Below, in pieces: positions 1-8,183 of a DNA stretch of 64,000 bases. The stretch covers positions 1 through 64,000 of the forward strand of contig PHDB01000004.1 in the NCBI GenBank assembly GCA_002842495.1, read 5' to 3'. Position 1 is the first letter of the stretch, and the number at the start of each line of letters is the position of its first letter. Position numbers and translations under genes: made by a program. The notes beneath the pieces are model-generated. The model was not told where the DNA came from and did not search any database. It saw nothing but the letters and a program-made list of their open reading frames with translations. This stretch comes from Bacteroidetes bacterium HGW-Bacteroidetes-6 (GTDB lineage: Bacteria; Bacteroidota; Bacteroidia; Bacteroidales; DTU049).

Positions 1-1168
1 CATTTGGAAACACAATTGGTTTCACATCGAGCTGTGCATAAGCCAAAGATGGATGAGTATGACGCAAATCGCGTTTTATTCCACACATACGTGCCGACAT
101 ACCTTTAAGTCCGGCCAGTAATCCCTGCTCGCGCGTCACGACACCAATTCCATCGAAACGGGTAAGAACGCCTGGCATCGAAAAAACATGTGTCGCAATT
201 TCGTTGTAACGTTTATCGATAATCGGCAATGTGTTCTGAATATATTCAATCACTTCTTCGGTCAGAAAATAGTTGCTTCCTCCGGCACGAATCAAGCCTT
301 TTCCAAATCGATTTCCACACCAAAATTGCGTAGTATTGATTACAAGTGTTCTTAACGATTCGCACACAACCTGACCAAGCTGAAAAGCAACATCGCCACA
401 CAAAGCAGCGGTATCGCCAATATGTACCGCAATGCGTTCCAATTCCAATGCAATAACTCGCTCTAGTTGAAGCTTCTCCGAAACTTGAATTTCCGCCAAA
501 CTCTCCATCAATTGCACATAACCAAGCGAATGTCCAACAACGGTATCGCCTGCAATGCTCTCGCACAAAATCGATTTTTGCAATTGCGAGTTTTTCTCAA
601 CCATCAATCGCTCAACTCCCCGATGCTGATATCCCAAATGAATTTCGAGATGACGCACCTTTTCGCCACTGCAAATAAACCTGAAATGTCCTGGTTCAAT
701 CACACCGGCATGAACAGGACCAACACCAACCTCGTGCAGCTCTTCGCTATCGATACTAAAAAAAGGATAATCGTCCGATTTCAGTGTCGAATCAAAACCA
801 TTGTGTGGATAACGAACCGGCTTCAGCCATGGATGACCAGAAAATGCTACGCCGTATTGTTCGTGAATTTCGCGCTCAAAAATATGGAAAGCATTGCACG
901 TTTTTGTCAACGAATCCAAACTTGCATTTTTGAGCATTCCAATATGAGAAAGAACAATCAGACTTTTATTTTCGTTGTCAGCAAAAACACAAAAATATTG
1001 CAATTCATCGTCTCCCTTAGGAAAAGCAAAATAGCTCGATAAATGATGTTTCTCGCTCACCGAAAAGTCGGAAACCATGCTGCAGAATTCAGCATAATCG
1101 ATCATTGGCAGAGTTTCCAATGCAACCGTCACAGGATTCTGATGAGTTTCGAAATATTTTTTCTTCAT
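1..1168 (-). CDS. Ehr-type large subunit, HyfG/HycE-like, partial (C-terminus off the left edge)
   Basis: Reading the minus strand from the ATG at 1168 gives an open frame of about 389 codons with no stop to position 1. Residues 1 to about 130 resemble the NuoC/30-kDa domain (HIFEREIHEQYGV), and the rest resembles the NuoD/HycE large subunit (EPGHFRF, YQHRGVERLM, KRDLRHTHP). This N-terminal fusion is the HycE/HyfG layout. In true hydrogenases the first Ni-Fe motif reads RxCGxC about seven residues before a conserved His. Here the aligned stretch is CESIAGDTVVGHS, so both cysteines are replaced (A and T). The second motif would lie off the window. Family knowledge: group 4 relatives without these cysteines are called Ehr complexes and are not expected to handle H2. 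It is the fifth gene of the operon, 8 bp after hyfF. The family is certain; the non-hydrogenase reading is likely. Confidence 0.88.
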   Translation of the reverse strand, partial: MKKKYFETHQNPVTVALETLPMIDYAEFCSMVSDFSVSEKHHLSSYFAFPKGDDELQYFCVFADNENKSLIVLSHIGMLKNASLDSLTKTCNAFHIFEREIHEQYGVAFSGHPWLKPVRYPHNGFDSTLKSDDYPFFSIDSEELHEVGVGPVHAGVIEPGHFRFICSGEKVRHLEIHLGYQHRGVERLMVEKNSQLQKSILCESIAGDTVVGHSLGYVQLMESLAEIQVSEKLQLERVIALELERIAVHIGDTAALCGDVAFQLGQVVCESLRTLVINTTQFWCGNRFGKGLIRAGGSNYFLTEEVIEYIQNTLPIIDKRYNEIATHVFSMPGVLTRFDGIGVVTREQGLLAGLKGMSARMCGIKRDLRHTHPSLAYAQLDVKPIVFPN

Positions 1169-1176
1169 ATCAGATA

Positions 1177-2604
1177 TTATTGAGGAAGGGCTGCAACACT
1201 TTCCCTAATGAGGTGAACCAAAAAAGGAGGCTGATAAAAACACAAAACAGCAACTATTGCCAGCAAAATATACTGAGGAATGGTTTCGATAGCCCGGGCT
1301 TTAAGCTCTGGCGCCTCAGCAATTGGATTTATTGGAGCCGAAAACAGAATATGCAACAATCTTGTCAACATTGCATAGACTATTACGGTAAGAAAAATAG
1401 CCATAAAAGCGAATGTTAGCCAATGTTGTTGTGCAATCAACGATTTAAAAACAAACCATTCGCTTACAAACAACCCCGAAGGTGGAATTGCAAGGATGAA
1501 CACTGTTCCAATCAACAGCAACATTCCTCCTGCAGGAAACAACTTCATATAATTGCCCGATTCTTTCACGTCGTAGGTGTGCATCACTTTTTTAAATTGT
1601 CCCATGTGAAAAAAGATAGAGCTTTTCACCAGTGAATGAAGTATAATGAGCAACATGGCTGCATAATAGCCGCTTTTCCCCGATCCCAATGCAATGGCAA
1701 CAACTCCCATAACCTCGAGGCTCGAATAAGCAAACATTCGCTTGATATGGTATGCTTTCAACATGTAACCTGCGGCAACCAACAGCGACAAGATTCCGGT
1801 TAAAACCAGTGTGTTTTGCATAAATGGCAAAATAGAAGTTGCCGAAAAAAGCGAAAACACTCTAAAAATGGCCAAAAAGCCTACGTTCATCAGCGTAGTT
1901 GAAATAAGCGCACTCACTGGCGCTGGAGCTACCGAATGGGCATCGATAGTAACTGAGTGCATTGGAAACAATCCCATCTTGGTACTGAACCCTACGAGCA
2001 CAAAAACAAAAGCAATTTTCAGATAAATTGGGTTTGCCTGACTCACCAAATGCGAAAACTCGCCAAAAGTGATACTGGCAGCATCGTAGCGTCCATAAAT
2101 AAACCCAAGGAACAATATTCCCAAGTAAGCTATCGAAATTCCAACCGAACAAATGAATAAATATTTCCAAGTGGCTTCGAGCGAAAATTCAGAACGGTCG
2201 TGATAAATCAATGCTGCAACAGAAAGGGTGGTTGCTTCAACAAAAACCCAAAGCATCGTCATCGAATTCGACAAATAGGCTCCGCTCATAAACGCCATCA
2301 GAGCAATCATCGACGCATGGTAAATGCTATGCCGGTACGTTTTATCGCCCGACGTATATCGGAAGCCATGATAAAATGTTGGCAGCGAAATCAGGGCCAG
2401 AACCGACAAGAGAAGCAACCCTTCGTGGCTATAAGCAAAATAATGCAATGGCGATTCATCGAGTCTCATCCAACCAACAACAGTTAATCCAATCAGCATC
2501 AACGCAAAGAGCAGCGAAATTATCCGCGTAAAGACTTTATTTCCCACAGCAACAATGAGCCCTGCAAAAACAACCGCCAGCGAAAAAAATAAAATAATTT
2601 CCAT
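1177..2604 (-). CDS. HyfF-like proton-translocating membrane subunit (NuoN/NuoM/antiporter family)
   Basis: This is a 475-residue, very hydrophobic protein with about 14 predicted membrane segments. It belongs to the Mrp-antiporter/NuoLMN family of ion-pumping subunits. The stretch PMHSVTIDAHSVAPAPVSAL is the hallmark loop and helix of the HyfF branch, and a Glu in LWVFVEATTL matches the conserved TM5 glutamate. It sits in the inner membrane and should move H+ or Na+ when the peripheral large and small subunits pass electrons. It starts 2 bp after hyfE and ends 8 bp before the large subunit, so the genes are almost certainly co-transcribed. The length fits the family. I assign it as the Hyf/Ehr component F; the coupling ion cannot be read from the sequence. 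Confidence 0.9.
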   Translation of the reverse strand: MEIILFFSLAVVFAGLIVAVGNKVFTRIISLLFALMLIGLTVVGWMRLDESPLHYFAYSHEGLLLLSVLALISLPTFYHGFRYTSGDKTYRHSIYHASMIALMAFMSGAYLSNSMTMLWVFVEATTLSVAALIYHDRSEFSLEATWKYLFICSVGISIAYLGILFLGFIYGRYDAASITFGEFSHLVSQANPIYLKIAFVFVLVGFSTKMGLFPMHSVTIDAHSVAPAPVSALISTTLMNVGFLAIFRVFSLFSATSILPFMQNTLVLTGILSLLVAAGYMLKAYHIKRMFAYSSLEVMGVVAIALGSGKSGYYAAMLLIILHSLVKSSIFFHMGQFKKVMHTYDVKESGNYMKLFPAGGMLLLIGTVFILAIPPSGLFVSEWFVFKSLIAQQHWLTFAFMAIFLTVIVYAMLTRLLHILFSAPINPIAEAPELKARAIETIPQYILLAIVAVLCFYQPPFLVHLIRESVAALPQ

Positions 2605-2606
2605 GA

Positions 2607-3221
2607 TTAATCTTTTAGCTGAGTCAAATCGCCAGTATCGGGCTTGAGTTTTAGTCCAAAAAAGCCCATAATGAGCACTCCAACAAAAATATCGAGCAAC
2701 ATCACAACATTGATGAGCATGGGCATTTCGTTTCCAAGCGCCACAGTAAACAGAAACACGGCATTTTCAATAATCAGAAAACCGATGAGGTGAGAAACGA
2801 TAAGCTGGTGAGTAACAATGATAAGCAATCCACTCAAAATGGCATAAAAAGCAACAGTCATAAACACCACGTTGATATACGGATTCTGAAGCGTATATGC
2901 TACAACCACCGCAACCAGCAAACTCATTGCATTCAGAATCAGAATATAAATTGCTGGCATCGACTTAGTGTGAACCTTGAAAACCTGAGTGCGTCTGATA
3001 ATAAAAAAGAGCATAAGCGGGACCACAACCCCCTTAAAGAGAAGCGTTTCCACAACAACAAAAATTAGATTCACTGTTGCCAATTCTTTAAGTTGCATGA
3101 ATGCGATGCCGAAAATCAGAATCCCCTGCAAACCCATAAGCCTTGCAAAAACCCTGAAACGTTGGGCTGCGGATAGATAAATAAGTGTAGCTGCAAATGC
3201 AACAATCAGAAATTTAATCAT
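2607..3221 (-). CDS. HyfE-like membrane subunit (hydrogenase-4 component E)
   Basis: This 204-residue membrane protein has about six hydrophobic segments. It fits HyfE, whose C-terminal half is NuoK-like; segments such as FLIIENAVFLFTVALGNEMP carry the buried glutamates of that family. Its role is a small ion-path subunit between the large antiporter-like subunits of the complex. It overlaps the end of hyfC by 4 nt (ATGA type) and ends 2 bp before hyfF, a spacing typical of translationally coupled complex subunits. There is no separate NuoJ-like gene, which matches the Hyf/Ehr arrangement rather than complex I. Confidence 0.85.
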   Translation of the reverse strand: MIKFLIVAFAATLIYLSAAQRFRVFARLMGLQGILIFGIAFMQLKELATVNLIFVVVETLLFKGVVVPLMLFFIIRRTQVFKVHTKSMPAIYILILNAMSLLVAVVVAYTLQNPYINVVFMTVAFYAILSGLLIIVTHQLIVSHLIGFLIIENAVFLFTVALGNEMPMLINVVMLLDIFVGVLIMGFFGLKLKPDTGDLTQLKD

Positions 3222-4135
3222 AGCACCGTCATTTTTTCTGTGAGTATCAACACCACCACAAAAGCCAACAGGGCAATTGATGAAATTGTAAACAAATATG
3301 CCGTATTGTTGGCCATTTTGTTTCGAGCGCGAAACGATTCAATAATTCCAACCCAAATTGCCAGTGCAAAAACCGTTGCTGCAAAAAGAAGGAATTGATA
3401 TCCATCGCTCCAGGTTTCGGGAACCAAGACATCAAAAACCAGCAGGCTATACACAATATATTTCAAATAGGAAGTAACATGAATAATGGCTTTATCGAAT
3501 CCACAGTAATCGAGAATCATCACTTCATGAACCATTGTAAGTTCCAAATGAGTCTTTGGATCATCAACCGGCAAACGACTGTTCTCGACTTGCATGATTT
3601 GAGCTAAAATAAAAACACTCAAAACACTGTAAATAAGAACATATGAATTGTCGGAAGCAAAAAGTCCGGTAAAAATATTATCGAACGAAGTAAAACCAGT
3701 CAACATTGCCAATGTTCCCACGAGAATAAAAAATGCAGGTTCAGTTAAAAGACTAAACAATGCTTCCCGATTGGCGCCCATTCCTTCGAAAGCCGAACCT
3801 GTATCGAGTGCTGCAATGATGAGAAAGAACTTCCCTACTGCCAGCATATAGGCAAAAAACACTATATCGCCATTGAACGAAATAAGTGCGTGGTACGGCC
3901 CAAAAGGCAACACAAGAATAGCGCATAAAACCGAAGCAAGCCCTGCCGACGGTGCCATTTTGAAAATAAAACTTGTTGTTGAGCTTATCACACTGCCTTT
4001 GCGAAAAAGAACCGAAAGATCTTTCATGGGTTGAAACAGTCCGGGACCTTTCCGCCCAGCCAAAATACTCTTTGTCCGTAGGATTACTCCTGGAAACAAT
4101 ATTGCAAAAACTAAAGCTATTACAATTGAAACCAT
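3218..4135 (-). CDS. HyfC/HycD-like membrane anchor subunit (NuoH family)
   Basis: This 305-residue protein has about eight membrane segments and is the NuoH-like anchor that joins the peripheral redox arm to the ion-pumping arm. Diagnostic stretches are GRKGPGLFQPMKDLSVLFRK in the first cytoplasmic loop and ENSRLPVDDPKTHLELTM followed by HEVMILDYCGFDKA, which is the HycD/HyfC form of the conserved loop. The length (about 305) matches HycD/HyfC and is shorter than typical NuoH. It starts 2 bp after hyfB and overlaps hyfE by 4 nt. Family assignment is firm. Confidence 0.92.
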   Translation of the reverse strand: MVSIVIALVFAILFPGVILRTKSILAGRKGPGLFQPMKDLSVLFRKGSVISSTTSFIFKMAPSAGLASVLCAILVLPFGPYHALISFNGDIVFFAYMLAVGKFFLIIAALDTGSAFEGMGANREALFSLLTEPAFFILVGTLAMLTGFTSFDNIFTGLFASDNSYVLIYSVLSVFILAQIMQVENSRLPVDDPKTHLELTMVHEVMILDYCGFDKAIIHVTSYLKYIVYSLLVFDVLVPETWSDGYQFLLFAATVFALAIWVGIIESFRARNKMANNTAYLFTISSIALLAFVVVLILTEKMTVL

Positions 4136-4137
4136 AG

Positions 4138-6129
4138 CTATAAGAGATTAAAATAAGCGAGTACAAACAGAATAATCATAAATGCAAATGCATACAGAAT
4201 ATAATGTTCTATTCTACCCGTTTGCATTCGGGCCGTTTTTTTCAAAACATCCGTAGCTTTTTCAACCGGTGTATCAATCAGTTTTTCCTGAATGACATCG
4301 GACGATTGCGATTCAAACATCGCTTCATTTGGGAACAATGTATTCTCCGGAATAGGATTTGTCTGCTCTTTCATTTGCAGAATAGGATTTGCAAGTCCCG
4401 TAAAATTGGATGCAAACGATGTTCCTGTGTATTGAAGCTTCGGTCCAGCAGCAGTGTAGCCACAACCCCAGGTCGGGCCTTTCGATTCGGCATGTTTGCT
4501 GGTATGAATTTTTCGCCACAGCAACAAAAAAACAACCATTGCAATAAACAGCCCAAGCAAAATGGTAACATTCTGCAAATTAGAAGATAAGTTGAGCAAA
4601 ACCGCATTAGCTGGTTCTATCTGAATCCACTGCGACACAATTCCTGCAATTGGCTGAATCAATAGTGGCGACCCAATTCCAATAGCCAAAATTAATCCCG
4701 AGATGACCCACATTGGAGCATTCATCACATTGTCGGCCTCCACAGCCAATGGTAAATCGGTCCGACGAGGTTCGCCCAGAAAAACAATTCCAAAAACCCG
4801 CGTAAAGCAAAACAAAGCCATCCCACCAATGAGTGCTAGTCCAATAATAGAAAAAATCAACACCAGCGATGTGTAAAACGATGCTCCTGCCAAATTGCCA
4901 AACAAACCCGAATAAATAAGGAATTCGGAAATAAATCCGTTAAATGGTGGAAGTGCAGAAATGGCAATACTTCCAATCAAAAAGAACACAGCTGTAACAG
5001 GCATTTTTTTTATCAACCCGCCCAAACCGTTTATATTGCGACTATGCGTAGCTCTGTAAACCGAACCGGCACTAAAAAACAACAGCGATTTAAAAAGAGA
5101 ATGATTTACCACATGCAAAAGTGCTCCACTGAAACCCAAAAACGACAACAATGGATTGTTTTGAGCCATTCCCAAAACACCCAGGCCTATTCCAAGTCCA
5201 ATAATTCCAATATTCTCGATACTGCTGAAAGCAAGCATTTTCTTTATGTCGGTTTGCGCAATTGCTTGCATCACACCATAAAGTCCACTTAACAATGAAA
5301 TACCGATAATAACAATTGCAATAATCATTAGGTCGTCCTGAATAAAGCCTAAAACCCGCAGGATTCCATAAATTCCCATCTTTATCATTACGCCCGACAT
5401 CACGCCACTTACATGCGAAGGCGCTGCTGGATGCGCCCGTGGCAACCACGAATGCAATGGCACAAAACCAGCTTTAATGCCGAAACCAACAAAAAACAAA
5501 ATAAACAATGGCAAATTGGGTTCGGTTCGAAAATAAATGGCAAGCTGCCCAAATGAGCTAATCGACATTTGTGTCATTGGAATTAAAAAAGCAGTAATCA
5601 GAAAGAACAGCCCTACATGCATCTGAACAAGATAATTGATTCCCGCTTTCAGAACTTTTCGCTGTTCAGCATCAAAAACCACAAGTACAAACGACGACAA
5701 AGTCATTAACTCCCATACAATCAAAAATGATAAAAAGTCCTGAACAATAACAACAAGGAGCATCGAAAAGCCAAGCCACAAGTAGGCAAACAAATGCAGC
5801 GAAATTTGCACAGACGTTTTCGTGCTCATATAAGGTTTTAAATAGCCACGTGCATACACAAGACCTGCAATCCAGATAATACAAACAACAATAATAAACA
5901 AGGCCGAAAGTTTATCTATCGCCAAATCAGGATAAAGAAATCCAAACGATGACAAAAAATCAAAAGCAAGGGGTAATTCCCCACCAATTGCTTCAATGGC
6001 TCCAAAACCACTCATTACAGATGCAACAACAGCCAGCATCAATACATAAACATGTTTCCAACGAATTGGAACAAAAAAAACGCCAACACTTGCAAGTAGT
6101 AAACAACTCACAATCACAAAAATGATCAT
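4138..6129 (-). CDS. HyfB/HycC-like proton-translocating membrane subunit (NuoL family)
   Basis: This 663-residue protein is the first gene of the operon and the largest antiporter-like subunit, with about 16 hydrophobic segments. The stretch GIKAGFVPLHSWLPRAHP, followed by APSHVSGVMSGVMIKMGIYG, is the HyfB/HycC form of the conserved NuoL core, and GPTWGCGY near residue 570 is a C-terminal signature of HycC/HyfB. Only this and HyfF are present as antiporter-like subunits here; no HyfD-type third copy is seen. Transcription probably starts in the 600-bp gap upstream, but I found no perfect TAnnTTTG box there. Together with the next four genes it forms the membrane arm of the Ehr-like complex. 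Confidence 0.92.
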   Translation of the reverse strand: MIIFVIVSCLLLASVGVFFVPIRWKHVYVLMLAVVASVMSGFGAIEAIGGELPLAFDFLSSFGFLYPDLAIDKLSALFIIVVCIIWIAGLVYARGYLKPYMSTKTSVQISLHLFAYLWLGFSMLLVVIVQDFLSFLIVWELMTLSSFVLVVFDAEQRKVLKAGINYLVQMHVGLFFLITAFLIPMTQMSISSFGQLAIYFRTEPNLPLFILFFVGFGIKAGFVPLHSWLPRAHPAAPSHVSGVMSGVMIKMGIYGILRVLGFIQDDLMIIAIVIIGISLLSGLYGVMQAIAQTDIKKMLAFSSIENIGIIGLGIGLGVLGMAQNNPLLSFLGFSGALLHVVNHSLFKSLLFFSAGSVYRATHSRNINGLGGLIKKMPVTAVFFLIGSIAISALPPFNGFISEFLIYSGLFGNLAGASFYTSLVLIFSIIGLALIGGMALFCFTRVFGIVFLGEPRRTDLPLAVEADNVMNAPMWVISGLILAIGIGSPLLIQPIAGIVSQWIQIEPANAVLLNLSSNLQNVTILLGLFIAMVVFLLLWRKIHTSKHAESKGPTWGCGYTAAGPKLQYTGTSFASNFTGLANPILQMKEQTNPIPENTLFPNEAMFESQSSDVIQEKLIDTPVEKATDVLKKTARMQTGRIEHYILYAFAFMIILFVLAYFNLL

Positions 6130-6733
6130 GTCAATTATTAATTTTCCGCGAAATTACAAAATATGCACTGGTTCTTTCAAAAAACTCTTATCAAACTTTT
6201 ATTTCATTGAGCCAGAGTCCAAATTTGTTTCAGTAAAACAACTCTTATAACCAACCGCAAAGAACGCAGAGTTTTGCGCAGAGAACCGCAAAGGACTTGA
6301 TTTTCAAAAACCGTGAACTTCGACGTCGCAACTAAAGTTGCAACTGAGTTGAAGCATCGAAACTGAAGTTTGAAAACAAGCTTCCAAACTCTGTTCCAGC
6401 ACTTCAATTTATTGGGTAAACTCTCAGTCTAAAAGAGAGGTAAAAAAACACAAAAGCCTCACATGTGCATACACAACTAAAGTTGTGTGTGATTTGTCGA
6501 GACGAAATTAATGTCAAGCTCACTTGAAACATTCATTTTGCCTCGATAAATTGGGCTTTTGTGTTCAACGGTAATCCTTCTGCGGCCCTCTGAGTAAAGC
6601 GTGTGTAGTAGTTTTCTCTGCGGGCTCTGCGGTTGATTAAATCATTTCCACTTATAATTGCATATAGAAATTTTCCATTTTGCACGAAAACAGATTCAAA
6701 TTAAACAGCAAACAAAGAACAGCAAAAAGAAAA
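6130..6733. other. Intergenic region of about 600 bp, no credible gene
   Basis: The gap lies between the Ehr-like operon start (6129) and the end of a lipoprotein gene (6734). A 67-codon minus frame at 6204-6407 is made of repeat sequence and has no protein-like features. The main content is the inverted-repeat element listed at 6251-6636. No perfect phylum-type promoter box was found for the Ehr-like operon. Confidence 0.6.
6251..6636. repeat. Nested inverted-repeat element (MITE-like or structured intergenic repeat)
   Basis: A perfect 12-bp inverted pair (AACACAAAAGCC at 6447-6458 and GGCTTTTGTGTT at 6554-6565) flanks a hairpin at 6471-6488 (ACACAACT-AA-AGTTGTGT). The outer parts also mirror each other imperfectly: the left side at about 6254-6297 is rich in CCGCAAAG/CGCAGAG words and the right side at about 6577-6633 carries their complements (CTCTGCGG, TCTGCGG). 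The 12-mer CAACTAAAGTTG occurs twice, at 6329-6340 and 6474-6485, and a third near copy CAACTGAGTTG is at 6341-6351. No transposase is present. Confidence 0.5.
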
Positions 6734-7387
6734 TCAATATTTTACAACCACGCCAGTATTCATCCCTTTAATAATCTCGGAGAGCGTTCCTTTAATTTCT
6801 ACAATTTCTGGGTCGCTGGTGATTATTGCCCGGTCGTTTTTTTTGACTTTCCGCACAGGCTTCGGTGTTTCAACAATGGTTTTCACGTTAATTAACGACG
6901 AAACCTCTACGCCCATGAATTCCTGATCGAGCATTTTATTATCACTTTTCTCAATGGCTTTAGTCACCATGGGACCAATGTCTTTTTTGCGAAACCGATG
7001 CTTCCCTACTTTCATGTAGTTGGGAATAATAAAGCCATATTTCAATCCGGCAAGTTTCATGAGTGCCCGTTTAAAAACTTTGTGATTCTTAAAATGAAAC
7101 GACACCGAATAAAAACCGCTCGATTTATCGGAAACAGCCTTGATATCGGTAATACCCGTAACATCTTTCAGGCCTTCTTCGACAAACTGTGGAAAATTGA
7201 GTAAGCCCTCGGGAAGGCTTGAATTGCCCACACCAGTTTTCGACAACGCACCCATATCCAGCGAAAGCGAATAATCACCACTTTTGTCGGGATAAATTTT
7301 AATGTGCTCAACCAAATCGATACACGATGTTGCCGGGAGCAAAACAAGAACGGCAACCAACCATTTCAACCTATTGAATAACTGCAT
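6734..7387 (-). CDS. Uncharacterised lipoprotein
   Basis: This 217-residue protein starts with a hydrophobic stretch (WLVAVLVLLPATSC) ending in a plausible lipobox cysteine at about residue 22, so it should be a lipoprotein. The mature part (KIYPDKSGDYSLSLDMG) reads like an extracytoplasmic beta-rich domain of the kind that describes trajectories of a conserved Bacteroidota lipoprotein family, but I cannot name it. The C-terminus is Lys- and Ile-rich. The start overlaps the end of the DUF4197 gene by 17 nt on the same strand, so the two are probably one transcript and may act together in the periplasm or outer membrane. Function is unknown. Confidence 0.8.
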   Translation of the reverse strand: MQLFNRLKWLVAVLVLLPATSCIDLVEHIKIYPDKSGDYSLSLDMGALSKTGVGNSSLPEGLLNFPQFVEEGLKDVTGITDIKAVSDKSSGFYSVSFHFKNHKVFKRALMKLAGLKYGFIIPNYMKVGKHRFRKKDIGPMVTKAIEKSDNKMLDQEFMGVEVSSLINVKTIVETPKPVRKVKKNDRAIITSDPEIVEIKGTLSEIIKGMNTGVVVKY

Positions 7388-8087
7388 TGGGATTGAATAC
7401 TTTTTTAAGAATGTCGTTTACACGTGCCACCGGATCGGTTCTGATTTTCTTCTCCTCACTGGCAATTTGAGTAAATAATGCAGAAAGGGCTTTGTCGGTA
7501 ACATATTTAGCAAGATCAGTCTCAATTTTGGTCACAAATGGAATCTTGTTGTATGTTGAAGTAATATCGGTCCAGTATTTTGTTGCATTCACTGCATCGA
7601 GTGCTTTTTGGATCTCGGGTTTAAACAAACCGAATAAAGCGGTGGTTGTTTTAGCTTTGAAATATTCTGTAGCAGCATTATCGGCGCCTTTCAGAATATT
7701 TTTCGCATCTTCGAAAGTCATTGAAGTAATAGCATTCAAAAAAATGGGAGCGGCTTTGGATACTGCATTTTCGGCACCATGATTCATGGTAGTAATAAAA
7801 TTATCAACCAAATCGTTCATTCCTAGCTCACGGAGTTTGGTCTCAGCTCGTTTTGCGTCTTCCGGAAATGGAATTTTAAACAACGGGTTTTTCAAAAATC
7901 CATCCGCTTTTCCAAGCAAACCGACCGCATTGTTGGTCCCTACATTCAGCGCTTCTTTCAAACCACTTACTATATCGGACTCCGAAAGAATTACGGCACC
8001 ACCCGTCGGAAGATTCATTTTACTGATTGTATCGCAGCCTGCAAACAGGAGCAAAACTGCAATTGATGCAAAAATGGTTTTTCTCAT
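7371..8087 (-). CDS. DUF4197 family lipoprotein
   Basis: This 238-residue protein has a lipoprotein signal (ASIAVLLLFAGC, cysteine at about residue 18). The mature part matches the DUF4197 pattern: SGLKEALNVGTNNAV, then NPLFKIPFPEDAKRAETKLR, MTFEDAKNILKGADNAATEY, and a C-terminal helix pair ending near ILKKVF. The family is all-helical and of unknown function; it is common in Proteobacteria and Bacteroidota. The gene is the upstream member of a two-gene unit with the next lipoprotein (17-nt overlap). It diverges from the aminotransferase gene at 8184. Confidence 0.9.
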   Translation of the reverse strand: MRKTIFASIAVLLLFAGCDTISKMNLPTGGAVILSESDIVSGLKEALNVGTNNAVGLLGKADGFLKNPLFKIPFPEDAKRAETKLRELGMNDLVDNFITTMNHGAENAVSKAAPIFLNAITSMTFEDAKNILKGADNAATEYFKAKTTTALFGLFKPEIQKALDAVNATKYWTDITSTYNKIPFVTKIETDLAKYVTDKALSALFTQIASEEKKIRTDPVARVNDILKKVFNPNAVIQ

Positions 8088-8156
8088 GACAAAAAAATTT
8101 TCGTAAAGTTACAAAATTTGAGCCAGAGAAAACAAATACTGTTTTTCAATTCTGTT

Positions 8157-8164
8157 TATCTTTG
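8157..8164 (+). promoter_or_regulatory. Promoter -7 box TATCTTTG for the aminotransferase
   Basis: The box matches the Bacteroidota consensus TAnnTTTG and lies 19 nt before the ATG at 8184. No clear -33 TTG at the usual distance was found. Confidence 0.5.
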
Positions 8165-8183
8165 ATTCCCCAACAATTTCGGT

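Noticed and set aside
467-1042. Plus-strand frame of 191 codons over the left edge
   Set aside because: It is antisense to a clearly protein-coding minus frame (HycE/NuoD-like); its composition is not protein-like.
1-1168. Calling the complex a hydrogenase-4 or formate hydrogenlyase
   Set aside because: The L1 cysteines are missing in the large subunit, and no ferredoxin or maturation gene is in view.
6204-6407. 67-codon minus frame in the intergenic region
   Set aside because: It is composed of inverted-repeat sequence and has no signal or domain features.
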